This document shows positions 49,271 through 58,858 of a stretch of 64,000 bases of DNA, piece after piece. The translations under genes and the position numbers were made by a program. The notes below the pieces were generated by a model. The model ran no database searches. It was not told the origin of the DNA and worked only from the letters and a program-made list of their open reading frames with translations. How positions within the stretch are numbered: position 1 is the stretch's first letter; each line of letters opens with the position of its first letter. The stretch comes from Rhizobium sp. BK376 (GTDB taxonomy: Bacteria; Pseudomonadota; Alphaproteobacteria; Rhizobiales; Rhizobiaceae). The DNA is taken from assembly GCF_004341625.1 (NCBI RefSeq), contig NZ_SLZG01000004.1, forward strand, positions 453,643 through 517,642. The letters are read 5' to 3'.

Positions 49271-50221
49271 GTGCGACGCATCCTGATTTCCCTTCTCGTG
49301 GCCATTGTCAGCCTGTCCTGGATTCCTGCGGCCTACGCCATCCAGACCGTGCCGCCAGGCAATCGCAACGCCGAGCAGCCGGATATTCCAGGAGCATCGG
49401 TTCGCCGCACGAAGGGCACCAACTCCACCTTCGAGCGGAAATATCAGAAGGTGCGAGAGCTGCTTGCGACAGACAAGCAGCTGATGTCGAAGATCAAGTC
49501 GGTCTCCGCCGCCTACGGCATCGCTCCGATCCATGTCATCGGCGCGCTGGTCGGCGAGCACACCTACAATGTCGATGCCTATGACGGCCTGCAGAGCTAC
49601 TATGTGAAGGCAGCCTCCTATGCCGGCGAAAGCTTCCGCTTTGCCTATAACGGCGAGAGCGTCGATGATTTCGTGGCGCGGCCGCAATTTGCCGCCTGCA
49701 ACGGCAAGTCCGACTCCTACAGCCTCTGGACATGTCGCGATGATGTCTGGGAGAGCGATTTCCGCAGCAAGACCGTCGGCGGGGAGTCTTTCCCGAACAA
49801 TCGCTTCAGCGCCGTCTTCTTCCAGCCTTTTTATGCCGGGCAGACCTTTGGTCTTGGCCAGGTCAATCCGCTGACCGCGCTGGAACTGTCGGATCTGGTG
49901 AGCAGGGTTTCCGGCATACCGAAACTCAACGAAAAGAAGGCCGGCGACGTCTACAAGGCGATCATGGATCCCGATCTCTCGCTCGCCTTCGTTGCCGCCT
50001 CGATCCGCAAGTCGATCGACGATTATCGTTCGATAGCCGGCATGGATATTTCCGACAATCCGGGAATAACGGCGACGCTTTATAATGTCGGCAATACCCG
50101 CCAGCGCGCCGCCGCCCTTGCCGCCAAGAACAAGGCATCGGGACAGACCGTCTGGCCCGAGGAAAACTATTACGGCTGGCTGATCAACGACAAGCTGGAC
50201 GACCTGAAATCGCTGCTCTAA
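49271..50221 (+). CDS. DUF1402 secreted protein
   Basis: The 316-residue protein has a cleavable signal peptide (MRRILISLLVAIVSLSWIPAAYA, cut about residue 23). The mature part contains YGIAPIHVIGALVGEHTYNVDAYD, with a glutamate placed as in lysozyme-like transglycosylases, and QPFYAGQTFGLGQVNPLTALELSDLV, resembling the GLxQ motif of that fold. It matches DUF1402, a Rhizobiales periplasmic family. A peptidoglycan-lytic role is an inference from these motifs and is unproven. It stands alone after the hslU terminator. Confidence 0.85.
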   Translation: MRRILISLLVAIVSLSWIPAAYAIQTVPPGNRNAEQPDIPGASVRRTKGTNSTFERKYQKVRELLATDKQLMSKIKSVSAAYGIAPIHVIGALVGEHTYNVDAYDGLQSYYVKAASYAGESFRFAYNGESVDDFVARPQFAACNGKSDSYSLWTCRDDVWESDFRSKTVGGESFPNNRFSAVFFQPFYAGQTFGLGQVNPLTALELSDLVSRVSGIPKLNEKKAGDVYKAIMDPDLSLAFVAASIRKSIDDYRSIAGMDISDNPGITATLYNVGNTRQRAAALAAKNKASGQTVWPEENYYGWLINDKLDDLKSLL

Positions 50222-50248
50222 TCTTCGCTGTGGGCGGACGATAACTTC

Positions 50249-50277
50249 AGGCAATTCCGTTGCATCCGGAATTGCCT
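50249..50277 (+). terminator. Hairpin between the DUF1402 and P450 genes
   Basis: An 11-bp perfect stem (50249-50259 with 50267-50277) with a 7-nt loop begins 28 bp after the DUF1402 stop. The tail has few T, so termination would be inefficient; it ends only 27 bp before the P450 start. Confidence 0.5.
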
Positions 50278-50303
50278 TAAATCAGGAAGACAGAGGCGAT
50301 CTC

Positions 50304-51707
50304 ATGGATATGAGTCCCGAGCCCTTCACACCGCCTGCGCCGATCCCCCGTAACAAGCCGCCGTCGCGGCTGCAGATCGTCCGCACCATCCTGCGCAATC
50401 CGCTGGAGCTCTGGGGTGAGCCTTCCTATACCTTGCCCTGGATCGCGACCAGCTTCTTCGGGGCGCATACGCTGATCGTCAACGATCCCGGCCTCATCAA
50501 GCATGTGCTGGTCGACAATGCCTCCAATTACCGCATGTCGGATATCCGACAGCTCGTGCTGCGGCCGATCCTGCGCGACGGGTTGCTGACGGCGGAAGGG
50601 CAGGTCTGGAAGCGGTCGCGAAAGGCGGTTGCGCCTGTTTTCACGCCCCGCCATGCTCAGGGCTTTGCCGATCAGATGCTATCCCAGACGGAGGAGTACG
50701 TCCGGAAATATGAGGGACCGGGCCCAGACGGCCTGGTCTCCGACATCGCCATCGACATGACCGAACTGACCTTTGCGATCCTTGCCGATACATTGTTCTC
50801 GGGCGAGATCGTCAGCGCCAGCGGTCACTTCGCCGACGATGTCAATGAACTGCTGCATCGCATGGGCCGCGTCGATCCGATGGATCTGCTGCGCGCGCCG
50901 TCCTGGGTTCCACGTGTGACACGCATCGGCGGCCAGAAGGTTCTCGACAAATTCCGCGGCATCGTGCGCGACACCATGAACCAGCGTCTCGACAAGATGA
51001 GAAGGGATCGGACCTCGGCGCCGGAGGATTTCCTGACGCTTCTTCTGGAACAGGCCGGACCTGATGGCCTGACGATGGAGGAGATTGAGGACAATATCCT
51101 GACCTTCATCGGCGCCGGCCACGAAACGACGGCAAGGGCGCTTGCCTGGACGGTCTATTGCGTCGCCAACTCGCCGCATATCCGCGCCGGCATGGAGGCA
51201 GAGATCGACCGCGTGCTCGCAACCGGCGCGAAGCCCGTCGAATGGCTCGATCTCATGCCGAATGTCCGCGCAGCCTTCGAGGAGGCGATGCGGCTCTATC
51301 CGCCCGCACCGTCGATCAATCGCGCTGCGATCACCGACGATGTCTGGGTGAGCCCCAAGGGAGAGCGTGTCGAGATCCCGGCCGATATCACCGTTCTCGT
51401 CATGCCCTGGACGCTGCATCGCCACGCGCTCCATTGGGAAAAGCCGCGTGCTTTCATGCCGGAGCGGTTCCTTCCGGAGAATCGCGGCAAGATCAATCGC
51501 TTCCAATATCTCCCCTTTGGCGCCGGTCCGCGCGTCTGCATCGGCGCGACCTTCGCGTTGCAGGAGGCGGTGATCGCGCTTGCCGTCATGATGCATCGCT
51601 TTCGATTCGACGTGACCGCAGATACCAATCCCTGGCCGGTGCAGAAATTGACGACGCAGCCGCAAAATGGCCTGCCGATGCTGGTCACGCCGCGCGCTGC
51701 CGCATAA
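50304..51707 (+). CDS. Cytochrome P450
   Basis: The 467-residue soluble P450 has the I-helix oxygen-activation motif FIGAGHETTARALAW, the K-helix EAMRLYPPAP (ExxR), the PERF motif FMPERFLPEN and the haem-binding loop FGAGPRVCIGATFALQEA with the proximal Cys. It has no N-terminal membrane anchor. The substrate is unknown; the PPAP K-helix form and the overall pattern resemble fatty-acid or terpenoid hydroxylases of the CYP4/CYP102-like clan rather than P450cam. No ferredoxin or reductase gene is adjacent. Confidence 0.92.
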   Translation: MDMSPEPFTPPAPIPRNKPPSRLQIVRTILRNPLELWGEPSYTLPWIATSFFGAHTLIVNDPGLIKHVLVDNASNYRMSDIRQLVLRPILRDGLLTAEGQVWKRSRKAVAPVFTPRHAQGFADQMLSQTEEYVRKYEGPGPDGLVSDIAIDMTELTFAILADTLFSGEIVSASGHFADDVNELLHRMGRVDPMDLLRAPSWVPRVTRIGGQKVLDKFRGIVRDTMNQRLDKMRRDRTSAPEDFLTLLLEQAGPDGLTMEEIEDNILTFIGAGHETTARALAWTVYCVANSPHIRAGMEAEIDRVLATGAKPVEWLDLMPNVRAAFEEAMRLYPPAPSINRAAITDDVWVSPKGERVEIPADITVLVMPWTLHRHALHWEKPRAFMPERFLPENRGKINRFQYLPFGAGPRVCIGATFALQEAVIALAVMMHRFRFDVTADTNPWPVQKLTTQPQNGLPMLVTPRAAA

Positions 51708-51810
51708 TTCCTCCGTAGAGAGGTCCGATTTTGCCGTTTCCCGGCTAGCGGCGCGGCTTGCAAGAGTGTCATAAGGGTATGACTTTCCGCCTCAGGGACT
51801 CGATAAGCGC

Positions 51811-53808
51811 GTGACTTCGCATTTCCTGCTCGGCATCGATACGGGTGGAACCTACACCGATGCCGTCCTCTTCCACGAAACCGACGGCGTTATCGCCAAG
51901 GCCAAATCGCTGACAACCCGCCATGACCTGGCAATCGGGATATCAGGCGCGGTCGATGCTGTTATCGCCAAGGCCGACGTTCCCATCTCTGCAATCAGCC
52001 TGGTCTCGCTGTCGACGACGCTTGCGACCAATGCGCTGGTCGAAGGGCAGGGTGGCCGCGCCGGCCTCGTCATGATCGGTTTTGGACCCGAAGATCTGAA
52101 ACGCGACGGTCTTGCGGAAGCCCTGGGCTCCGACCCCGTGATCTTTCTGCGGGGCGGCCACGATGTCCACGGCAGTGAAACGCCGCTCGACATGTCGGCG
52201 CTGGAAGCGGCCCTGCCGGAGCTTGCGAAGTCAGTCTCGTCCTTCGCCATCGCCGGCTATTTCGCTGTCCGGAATCCGGCTCATGAAATCAGGGTGCGCG
52301 ACAGGATCCGAGAAATATCGCATCTGCCTGTCACCTGCAGCCACGAGCTTTCCTCGAAGCTCGGCGGCCCGCGCCGCGCCCTGACCACGCTTTTGAACGC
52401 CCGTCTTGTCTCGATGATCGACCGGCTGGTCGGCGCCTGCGAAGGCTTCCTTACTGCTCGCGGCATCGACGCCCCTGTCATGGTCGTGCGCGGTGACGGC
52501 GCGCTGATCTCGGCTGCCGAGGCCAAGTTGCGGCCGATCGAGACGATTCTCTCCGGCCCGGCCGCAAGCCTGGTCGGCGCGCGCTACCTTACCGGGCTCG
52601 ACAACGCGGTCGTGTCGGATATTGGCGGCACGACCACTGACGTTGCCGTGCTGGACAATGGCCGCCCCCGCCTCGATGCCGAAGGTGCTGTGGTCGGCGG
52701 CTATCGCACCATGGTCGAGGCCGTCGCCATGCGCACCTATGGGCTTGGCGGCGATTCGGAGGTGAAGATCAACGAACGCGGCCTGACCGCGTCCTTCGAA
52801 CTCGGCCCGCGGCGTCTATTGCCGCTCAGCCTTGCGGCCCATGTCCATCCCGATGCCGTGCTGCGCGTTCTCGAGCGGCAGCTGCGCGCTCCCCATCTCG
52901 GCCGCAACGACGGTCGCTTTGCGGTTCGCACCGGCATGCCGGATCATCTGGCAAGCGGACTGCAGCCACAGGAGCAGGCGCTGTTCGACAAGATCGGCGC
53001 GACCCCCGTGGCGCTCGACCAGCTTCTGACGTCGACGCCGCAGAAGGCGACGCTCGATCGCCTCGTCGCCCGCGGCCTCGTCCATCTCTGCGGGCTGACC
53101 CCATCAGACGCCATGCACGTGCTCGGCCGACAGGGACTGTGGAACGCGGAAGCGGCGAGGCTTGGTCTCTCGCTCGCACTGCGCATCCGCGATGGCTCCG
53201 GCCGGTCGATTTCGGCATCGGCAGAGGATCTGGCGCAGCGCATCGTCGATCGCCTGACCCGTCAATCCGCCGACGTGATCCTGTCGGCGGTACTGTCGGA
53301 AGACGGTATCGATCTCGATCCGGCGAGATCGACGCCGATCGACCGTGCGCTCCACAGGTCCCCCGGCATCGTCCGCTTTGCCGTTTCACTGGATCGGCCG
53401 CTGGTCGGCCTTGGCGCTTCCGCGCCCGTCTACTATCCGGCCATTGCCGACCTGCTCGCGAGTGACAGCGCCATCCCCGCCGATTCGGATGTTGCCAATG
53501 CCATCGGCGCTGTCGTCGGCCAGGTGCGTGCCACGATCTCCGTTTTCGTCACCATGCCGGAGGACGGCATCTATATATTGAGCGGCGCCGGCGAGCCCAT
53601 CCGCCTGACGGACGAAGAGAGAAGCTTTGCCGTCGCCCGGGAACGGGCTGAAGCCGCAGCCATCGCCCAGGCGCGCCTGAATGGCGCGGAAGATCCGGTC
53701 GTCTCTGTTGTCGAGGATATCAGGGCGCCGGAAATCGAAGGCAATCGCAAGCTCATTGAGGCGCGCTTTACGGCGACTGCAAGCGGACGGCCGCGGATCG
53801 CCCATTGA
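51811..53808 (+). CDS. Hydantoinase/oxoprolinase A-type ATPase, without a B subunit
   Basis: The 665-residue protein starts at GTG 51811 (MTSHFLLGIDTGGTYTDAVLFHE). The GIDTGGTYTD phosphate loop, SLSTTLATNALVEGQGG, VRGDGALISAAEA, ILSGPAASLVGARYLTG and VVSDIGGTTTDVAVLDNGRP are the actin-like ATPase motifs of HyuA/OplA. Such subunits normally work with a HyuB partner to open hydantoin or oxoproline rings with ATP, but none is encoded next to it: the P450 lies upstream and malate synthase downstream. The substrate is unknown. Confidence 0.88.
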   Translation: MTSHFLLGIDTGGTYTDAVLFHETDGVIAKAKSLTTRHDLAIGISGAVDAVIAKADVPISAISLVSLSTTLATNALVEGQGGRAGLVMIGFGPEDLKRDGLAEALGSDPVIFLRGGHDVHGSETPLDMSALEAALPELAKSVSSFAIAGYFAVRNPAHEIRVRDRIREISHLPVTCSHELSSKLGGPRRALTTLLNARLVSMIDRLVGACEGFLTARGIDAPVMVVRGDGALISAAEAKLRPIETILSGPAASLVGARYLTGLDNAVVSDIGGTTTDVAVLDNGRPRLDAEGAVVGGYRTMVEAVAMRTYGLGGDSEVKINERGLTASFELGPRRLLPLSLAAHVHPDAVLRVLERQLRAPHLGRNDGRFAVRTGMPDHLASGLQPQEQALFDKIGATPVALDQLLTSTPQKATLDRLVARGLVHLCGLTPSDAMHVLGRQGLWNAEAARLGLSLALRIRDGSGRSISASAEDLAQRIVDRLTRQSADVILSAVLSEDGIDLDPARSTPIDRALHRSPGIVRFAVSLDRPLVGLGASAPVYYPAIADLLASDSAIPADSDVANAIGAVVGQVRATISVFVTMPEDGIYILSGAGEPIRLTDEERSFAVARERAEAAAIAQARLNGAEDPVVSVVEDIRAPEIEGNRKLIEARFTATASGRPRIAH

Positions 53809-53925
53809 TTGTTTCCCATATGACATAAATCTTTCGAACTATTGCCAAATTGACTGGGCGCACCGTCAGCCGCAAACTGGCACGATAAGAGATCTGAGCC
53901 GCCGGTCGGCATGAGGAGAAAGTTC

Positions 53926-56094
53926 ATGAGTCGCATTGATAAAAACGGGCTTGCGATCGACACCGAGCTGCATGATTTCCTGGTCAGCGAGGCGCTGCCG
54001 GGTTCAAGCATCGATCCCGATACTTTCTTCGCCGGCTTCTCCGCGATCGTCCACGATCTCGCGCCGAAGAACCGCGCGCTGCTCGCCAAGCGGGATGAGC
54101 TGCAGCTCAAAATCGATGACTGGTACCGCAAGAACGGCGCACCGACCGACATGGAAGCCTATCAGGGCTTTCTGAAGGAGATCGGCTACCTCCTGACGGA
54201 AGGAGCGGAATTCAAGATAACGACCGAGAATGTCGATCCCGAGATCGCCTCGATTGCCGGCCCGCAGCTCGTCGTCCCGGTCATGAACGCCCGCTATGCG
54301 CTGAACGCAGCCAATGCCCGCTGGGGTTCGCTCTATGACGCCCTCTACGGTACCGACGCGATCCCGGAAACCGATGGCGCCGAAAAGGGCCGGGGCTACA
54401 ATCCGAAGCGCGGTGAAAAGGTTATCGCCTGGGCACGTGACTTCCTGGATTCCGCTGCACCTCTGTCCGGTGCAAGCTGGAAGGACGTGACTGGTATCGC
54501 CGTCAAAGGTGGCGCCCTGTCGCTCATGGCCGGCAACAAGTCCGTTAGTCTCAAAGATACAGCGCATTTTGCCGGTCATCTCGGCGATGCTGCAAAGCCG
54601 ACGCACGTGCTGTTGAAGAACAACGGCATCCATGTCGAGATCGTCGTCGATGCCAGTACGGATATCGGCAAGGGTGATCCGGCCAATATCGCCGATGTTA
54701 GGCTCGAATCGGCGATCACCACGATCATGGACTGCGAGGATTCGATCGCCGCCGTCGATGCGGCAGACAAGACCGTCGTCTATCGCAACTGGCTCGGCCT
54801 GATGAAGGGCGATCTCAGCGAAGAGGTCTCGAAGGGCGGCAAGACCTTCACCCGCAGCCTCAATGCCGACGTCGCCTACACCGCGCCTAATGGATCGAGC
54901 TTCGAGCTGCATTGCCGTTCCCTGATGCTGATCCGCAATGTCGGGCACCTGATGACCAATCCGGCCATCCTGGATCGCGACGGAAATGAAGTGCCCGAAG
55001 GCATCATGGACGCCATGATCACTGCGCTGATCGCCCTGCGCGACATCGGCCCGAACGGCCGCCACAAGAATTCCCGCAGCGGCTCCATGTATGTGGTCAA
55101 GCCGAAGATGCATGGGCCGGAAGAGGTCGCCTTCGCCGTCGAGATCTTCTTGCGGGTCGAGGACGTCCTCGGCATGAAGCGCAACACCATCAAGATGGGC
55201 ATCATGGACGAGGAGCGCCGCACGACGGTCAACCTCAAGGAATGCATCCGCGCAGCCAGCGAGCGCGTGGTCTTCATCAACACCGGTTTCCTCGACCGCA
55301 CCGGCGACGAGATGCACACCTCGATGGAGGCCGGACCGATGATCCGCAAGGGCGACATGAAGCAGGCCGCCTGGATCGTGGCCTATGAAAACTGGAACGT
55401 CGATATCGGCCTGGAATGTGGCCTCTCCGGCCACGCCCAGATCGGCAAGGGCATGTGGGCGATGCCTGACCTGATGGCTGCCATGCTGGAACAGAAGATC
55501 GCCCACCCCAAGGCAGGCGCCAACACGGCCTGGGTGCCGTCTCCGACCGCCGCGACGCTGCACGCGACCCACTACCACCGCGTCAACGTCGCCGAAGTCC
55601 AGCAGGGCCTCAAATCCCGCGCCCGGGCAAAGCTCTCCGACATCCTCTCGGTCCCGGTCGCCGTCCGCCCGAACTGGACGCCTGAGGAAATCCAGCGCGA
55701 GCTCGACAACAACGCTCAGGGCATCCTCGGCTATGTCGTGCGCTGGGTCGACCAGGGCGTCGGCTGCTCGAAAGTGCCCGATATCAACAATGTTGGCCTG
55801 ATGGAGGATCGCGCCACGCTGCGCATTTCCGCCCAGCACATGGCGAACTGGCTGCACCACAAGGTCGTCACTGAAGCTCAGATCATCGAGACGATGAAGC
55901 GCATGGCCGCCGTGGTCGATGGGCAGAACGCCTCCGATCCGAATTATATCAACATGGCCGGCAATTTCGACGGCTCCATCGCCTTCCAGGCGGCGCTCGA
56001 ACTTGTGCTCAAGGGCAGGGAGCAGCCGAACGGCTATACGGAACCGGTCCTGCATCGCCGTCGCCTTGAGCTGAAGGCAAAGCAGGCGGGGTGA
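53926..56094 (+). CDS. glcB: Malate synthase G
   Basis: GlcB condenses glyoxylate with acetyl-CoA to give malate. The 722-residue length marks the G isoform (the A form is about 540). Motifs include [47 protein letters not shown] (metal and catalytic region), [20 protein letters not shown], and [23 protein letters not shown] start at ATG 53926, with AGGAGAAAG directly upstream, rather than at the ATG at 53911. Isocitrate lyase is not in the window. The role may be glyoxylate-shunt or glycolate use. Confidence 0.97.
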   Translation: MSRIDKNGLAIDTELHDFLVSEALPGSSIDPDTFFAGFSAIVHDLAPKNRALLAKRDELQLKIDDWYRKNGAPTDMEAYQGFLKEIGYLLTEGAEFKITTENVDPEIASIAGPQLVVPVMNARYALNAANARWGSLYDALYGTDAIPETDGAEKGRGYNPKRGEKVIAWARDFLDSAAPLSGASWKDVTGIAVKGGALSLMAGNKSVSLKDTAHFAGHLGDAAKPTHVLLKNNGIHVEIVVDASTDIGKGDPANIADVRLESAITTIMDCEDSIAAVDAADKTVVYRNWLGLMKGDLSEEVSKGGKTFTRSLNADVAYTAPNGSSFELHCRSLMLIRNVGHLMTNPAILDRDGNEVPEGIMDAMITALIALRDIGPNGRHKNSRSGSMYVVKPKMHGPEEVAFAVEIFLRVEDVLGMKRNTIKMGIMDEERRTTVNLKECIRAASERVVFINTGFLDRTGDEMHTSMEAGPMIRKGDMKQAAWIVAYENWNVDIGLECGLSGHAQIGKGMWAMPDLMAAMLEQKIAHPKAGANTAWVPSPTAATLHATHYHRVNVAEVQQGLKSRARAKLSDILSVPVAVRPNWTPEEIQRELDNNAQGILGYVVRWVDQGVGCSKVPDINNVGLMEDRATLRISAQHMANWLHHKVVTEAQIIETMKRMAAVVDGQNASDPNYINMAGNFDGSIAFQAALELVLKGREQPNGYTEPVLHRRRLELKAKQAG

Positions 56095-56196
56095 GGCTGG
56101 GGTGTGGTGTAACGCCATCTAGGTCGTGAACTCATAAATGGGTATTGAGCGGCACTCGCGCATATTGACGGCTGCGCGCTGGGGGTAAGGTACGAT

Positions 56197-56712
56197 ATGC
56201 TTTCGCTTGATGATCCGCGCTGGAATGATTTGGGCCACGCCTATGGCAGGGCAGGTGACATTCCGGAACTGTTGCGTAAGCTTAAAGCATCGCGCGAGCC
56301 TAAGTCAGGTGCGCAGGACGAACCTTGGTTTACGCTGTGGTCGAGCCTATGCCACCAAGGCGACGTTTACACGGCATCCTATGCAGCCGTTCCGCACCTT
56401 GTAGATATGGCTACCAGGTCGACTGGACCAATCGACTCGTCCTTTTACCATATGCCGGCTGCCATTGAGGTGGCTCGCGTAGCCGGTCGGGGACCTGAGA
56501 TTCCAACGCCAGACCTTGATGACTATCATAGTGCAATAGGCCGATTGGTTGAATGTGTAAGCATCCATCGCAACGAGGCCTGGGATCAGTCGATGGTGCT
56601 CTCAGCAGCCGCAGCACTGGCTGTCGCAAAAGGCCATATCGAGGTTGCTGAAGCGCTTTTGAACCTGGATGACGATTGGATTGTCAAAATCAATAATTGT
56701 GATTTCGATTGA
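56197..56712 (+). CDS. Orphan protein of unknown function, possibly transferred
   Basis: I do not recognise a characterised family in this 171-residue acidic protein. It starts MLSLDDPRWNDLGHAYGRAGDIPELLRKLK and has WFTLWSSLCHQGDVYTASYAAVPHLVDMA, a helical Ala-rich stretch resembling HEAT-like or immunity-type proteins, and a C-terminal helix (MVLSAAAALAVAKGHIEVAEALLNLDDDW). There is no signal peptide or membrane segment. Its base composition is visibly less GC-rich than that of its neighbours. It lies between malate synthase and a terminator, on the opposite strand to the L,D-transpeptidase. A similar sequence pattern occurs in many uncharacterised bacterial proteins. Confidence 0.7.
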   Translation: MLSLDDPRWNDLGHAYGRAGDIPELLRKLKASREPKSGAQDEPWFTLWSSLCHQGDVYTASYAAVPHLVDMATRSTGPIDSSFYHMPAAIEVARVAGRGPEIPTPDLDDYHSAIGRLVECVSIHRNEAWDQSMVLSAAAALAVAKGHIEVAEALLNLDDDWIVKINNCDFD

Positions 56713-56790
56713 GCTTTACCGCTCTAAATACCTGTGATTCAAGCTCGATATGAGCCGCACCCACCAGCGGATGCGCTTCGAAAAACAAAA

Positions 56791-56821
56791 AAGGCCGCCG
56801 GAGATCACTCTCGGCGGCCTT
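56791..56821 (-). terminator. Intrinsic terminator after the L,D-transpeptidase gene
   Basis: AAGGCCGCCG (56791-56800) pairs with CGGCGGCCTT (56812-56821). On the minus strand it is followed by a T-rich tract (complement of cgaaaaacaaaa). It may also end the orphan gene on the plus strand. Confidence 0.85.
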
Positions 56822-56841
56822 CTTATGGAAGCGTCCAGCAA

Positions 56842-57510
56842 TTACTGGATCACGACGACCTTGGTTTCGCGGCCCGGCAGGACGCGGCTGTAGAGGTCGA
56901 TGACGTCCTGGTTGATCAGGCGGATGCAGCCCGAGGAAGCGGCGGTGCCGATCGAGGCCCATTCCGGCGTGCCGTGCAGACGGAACAGCGTGTCCTGGCC
57001 CTTGTCGTTGTAGAGATACATGGCGCGGGCGCCGAGCGGGTTTTCGAGGCCCGGGTTCATGCCGTCGTCGACGAACTTTGCGATCTCGGGACGGCGAACA
57101 GCCATTTCCTTCGGCGGGTGCCAGTTCGGCCATTCCTGCTTCCAGGCAACGTAGGCCGTGCCCGACCAGGCGAAGCCCTGCTTGCCGACGCCGATGCCGT
57201 AGCGCATCGCTTCGCCATTACCGAGGATGTAATAGAGATGACGCTCGCGGGTGTTGACGATGATCGTGCCGGCCTTTTCATCGGAATCGTACTTCACGAT
57301 CTGGCGACGGAATTCCGGCTTGACCTTCTGGATCGGGATCGCCGGCAGGGAGAAGCCGGAATCCGTGACGACGCCATAATCGCTGTCGAAGGTCTTCAGC
57401 GTTTCTGCCGAAGCGGCAGCCGAGCTGAGTGGTGCAGCCATGGCGGAATTGCCGGCCACGGCGAGCGTAGCGACAAGGCCGAATACGGTCATTGCATTGC
57501 GGAGGCGCAT
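56842..57510 (-). CDS. L,D-transpeptidase (YkuD family)
   Basis: The 222-residue protein has a signal peptide (MRLRNAMTVFGLVATLAVAGNSAMA, cut about residue 25). The YkuD domain spans about 75-222, with catalytic HGTPEWASIGTAASSGCIRL (His and Cys). IIVNTRERHLYYILGNGEAMRYGIGVGKQGFAWSG is the typical N-terminal strand pair. Such enzymes form 3-3 cross-links in peptidoglycan or attach outer-membrane proteins to it, which is common in Rhizobiales, which grow from the pole. It is monocistronic. Confidence 0.95.
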   Translation of the reverse strand: MRLRNAMTVFGLVATLAVAGNSAMAAPLSSAAASAETLKTFDSDYGVVTDSGFSLPAIPIQKVKPEFRRQIVKYDSDEKAGTIIVNTRERHLYYILGNGEAMRYGIGVGKQGFAWSGTAYVAWKQEWPNWHPPKEMAVRRPEIAKFVDDGMNPGLENPLGARAMYLYNDKGQDTLFRLHGTPEWASIGTAASSGCIRLINQDVIDLYSRVLPGRETKVVVIQ

Positions 57511-57694
57511 GAGCAGTCTCTTTGGTTTTGTTTAGGGAGGATATCGCGACGCTTCGAACGTCTTTCACTAAGGTTTATTTTCCATTAGAATCGCCTTTGC
57601 AAGCCGCAGTGGCGCCACAAATATTCGTGATCGGCGCAATTAAGATTCGCATGGCTTTTTTGCAACAAGACATGCCCGGAACAGACCGCAAATC

Positions 57695-58183
57695 ATGACG
57701 ATTTTGAACGTTTACAATAACAATCCGTTAATAGACGGACGGCAGTCCGATCGAGCAATGATGGTACGTCGTGGAACGCAGATATTGCTTCACGAGATGC
57801 GCCACGCGGTGCTGCCTGAACTGTCCCTTGCCAGCGGCCGCCGCGCTGATCTGATCACATTGTCGGATAGGGGCGAAATCTGGATTGTCGAGATCAAGAC
57901 GTCGATCGAGGACTTCCGGGTCGACCGAAAGTGGCCCGAATACCGTCTGCATTGCGACCGGCTGTTCTTTGCGACGCACAAGGACGTGCCGCTCGATATC
58001 TTCCCGGAAGATTGCGGGCTGTTCTTGTCGGATGGCTATGGCGCTTACATGATCCGCGAGGCGCCCGAGCATCGCCTGCCGCCTGCGACGCGCAAATCGG
58101 TGACGCTGAATTTCTCGCGCGCGGCAGCCCAGCGGCTGCTGATGGCCGAGTGGGCCAGCGGCAAACCATTCCCGATCGAATAA
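57695..58183 (+). CDS. mmcB: MmcB family DNA repair protein
   Basis: The 162-residue protein has a PD-(D/E)xK nuclease-like core: GRRADLITLSDRGEIWIVEIKTSIEDFRVDRKWPEYRLHCDRLFFAT, with the E-x-K motif in VEIKTS. This matches MmcB, which in Caulobacter is needed for tolerance of mitomycin C and is induced in the SOS response. I see no LexA box (GTTC-N7-GTTC) in the 184 bp upstream. It is convergent with actR, with only 6 bp between the stops. The divergent partner upstream is the L,D-transpeptidase. Confidence 0.88.
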   Translation: MTILNVYNNNPLIDGRQSDRAMMVRRGTQILLHEMRHAVLPELSLASGRRADLITLSDRGEIWIVEIKTSIEDFRVDRKWPEYRLHCDRLFFATHKDVPLDIFPEDCGLFLSDGYGAYMIREAPEHRLPPATRKSVTLNFSRAAAQRLLMAEWASGKPFPIE

Positions 58184-58189
58184 GGGTCG

Positions 58190-58783
58190 TTACTTCGGCG
58201 CGCGTTTGGCCAGGATGCGCTGCAACGTCCGGCGATGCATGTTGAGCCGGCGTGCGGTCTCCGAGACGTTGCGCTCGCACATTTCATAGACGCGCTGGAT
58301 ATGTTCCCAGCGGACCCGGTCGGCCGACATCGGATTTTCCGGTACTTCCGCCTTTTCGCCAGGCCGCTGCGTCAGCGCCGAATAGATTTCGTCCGCGTCG
58401 GCGGGCTTGGAGAGATAGTCGACGGCGCCAAGCTTAACGGCTGTAACCGCGGTTGCGATATTGCCGTATCCCGTCAGCATGATGACGCGGGTATCGCTGC
58501 GGCGTTGGCGGATCGCCTCGATGACGTCGAGGCCGTTGCCGTCGCCGAGCCTGAGGTCAACCACGGCATATTTCGGCGGATGAGACTTGGATTTGATAAC
58601 GCCTTCCGCGACGGATTCGGCGGTTTCGACGACAAAGCCGCGGGTTTCCATGGCACGTGCAAGCCTGCGCAGAAAAGGCCCGTCGTCATCGACGATCAGC
58701 AATGTCTTGTCGGGGCCGATGTGATCCTCGACGCTGCCGCCCGATATCGGCGCGGCTTGCGTGTCTTCATGCATGTCAATCAT
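58190..58783 (-). CDS. actR: Redox response regulator ActR/RegA
   Basis: The 197-residue regulator has a receiver domain (phospho-acceptor D76 in VVDLRLGDGNG, conserved Lys in YLSKPADADE) and a short C-terminal Fis-type helix-turn-helix (CERNVSETARRLNMHRRTLQRILAKRAPK). This compact form is RegA/ActR/PrrA, which controls nitrogen, carbon and energy genes in response to redox state and, in Sinorhizobium, acid tolerance. The start is ATG 58783 (MIDMHEDTQ), preceded by GGGA; ATG 58774 is possible. It follows actS on the same strand. Confidence 0.94.
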   Translation of the reverse strand: MIDMHEDTQAAPISGGSVEDHIGPDKTLLIVDDDGPFLRRLARAMETRGFVVETAESVAEGVIKSKSHPPKYAVVDLRLGDGNGLDVIEAIRQRRSDTRVIMLTGYGNIATAVTAVKLGAVDYLSKPADADEIYSALTQRPGEKAEVPENPMSADRVRWEHIQRVYEMCERNVSETARRLNMHRRTLQRILAKRAPK

Positions 58784-58858
58784 CCTACACAATCCCGGCG
58801 GCATGTTCCGCCTGCATAAACTGCTGCTCTTCAACGAACTTGTTGTAAGCCGCCAAAA

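Noticed and set aside
54004..56118. 704-residue minus-strand open frame opposite malate synthase G
   Set aside because: Fully antisense to glcB and His/Asp/Arg-rich without any domain.
57511..57694. LexA box upstream of mmcB
   Set aside because: mmcB is SOS-induced in Caulobacter, but no GTTC-N7-GTTC or its complement is present in this intergenic region.
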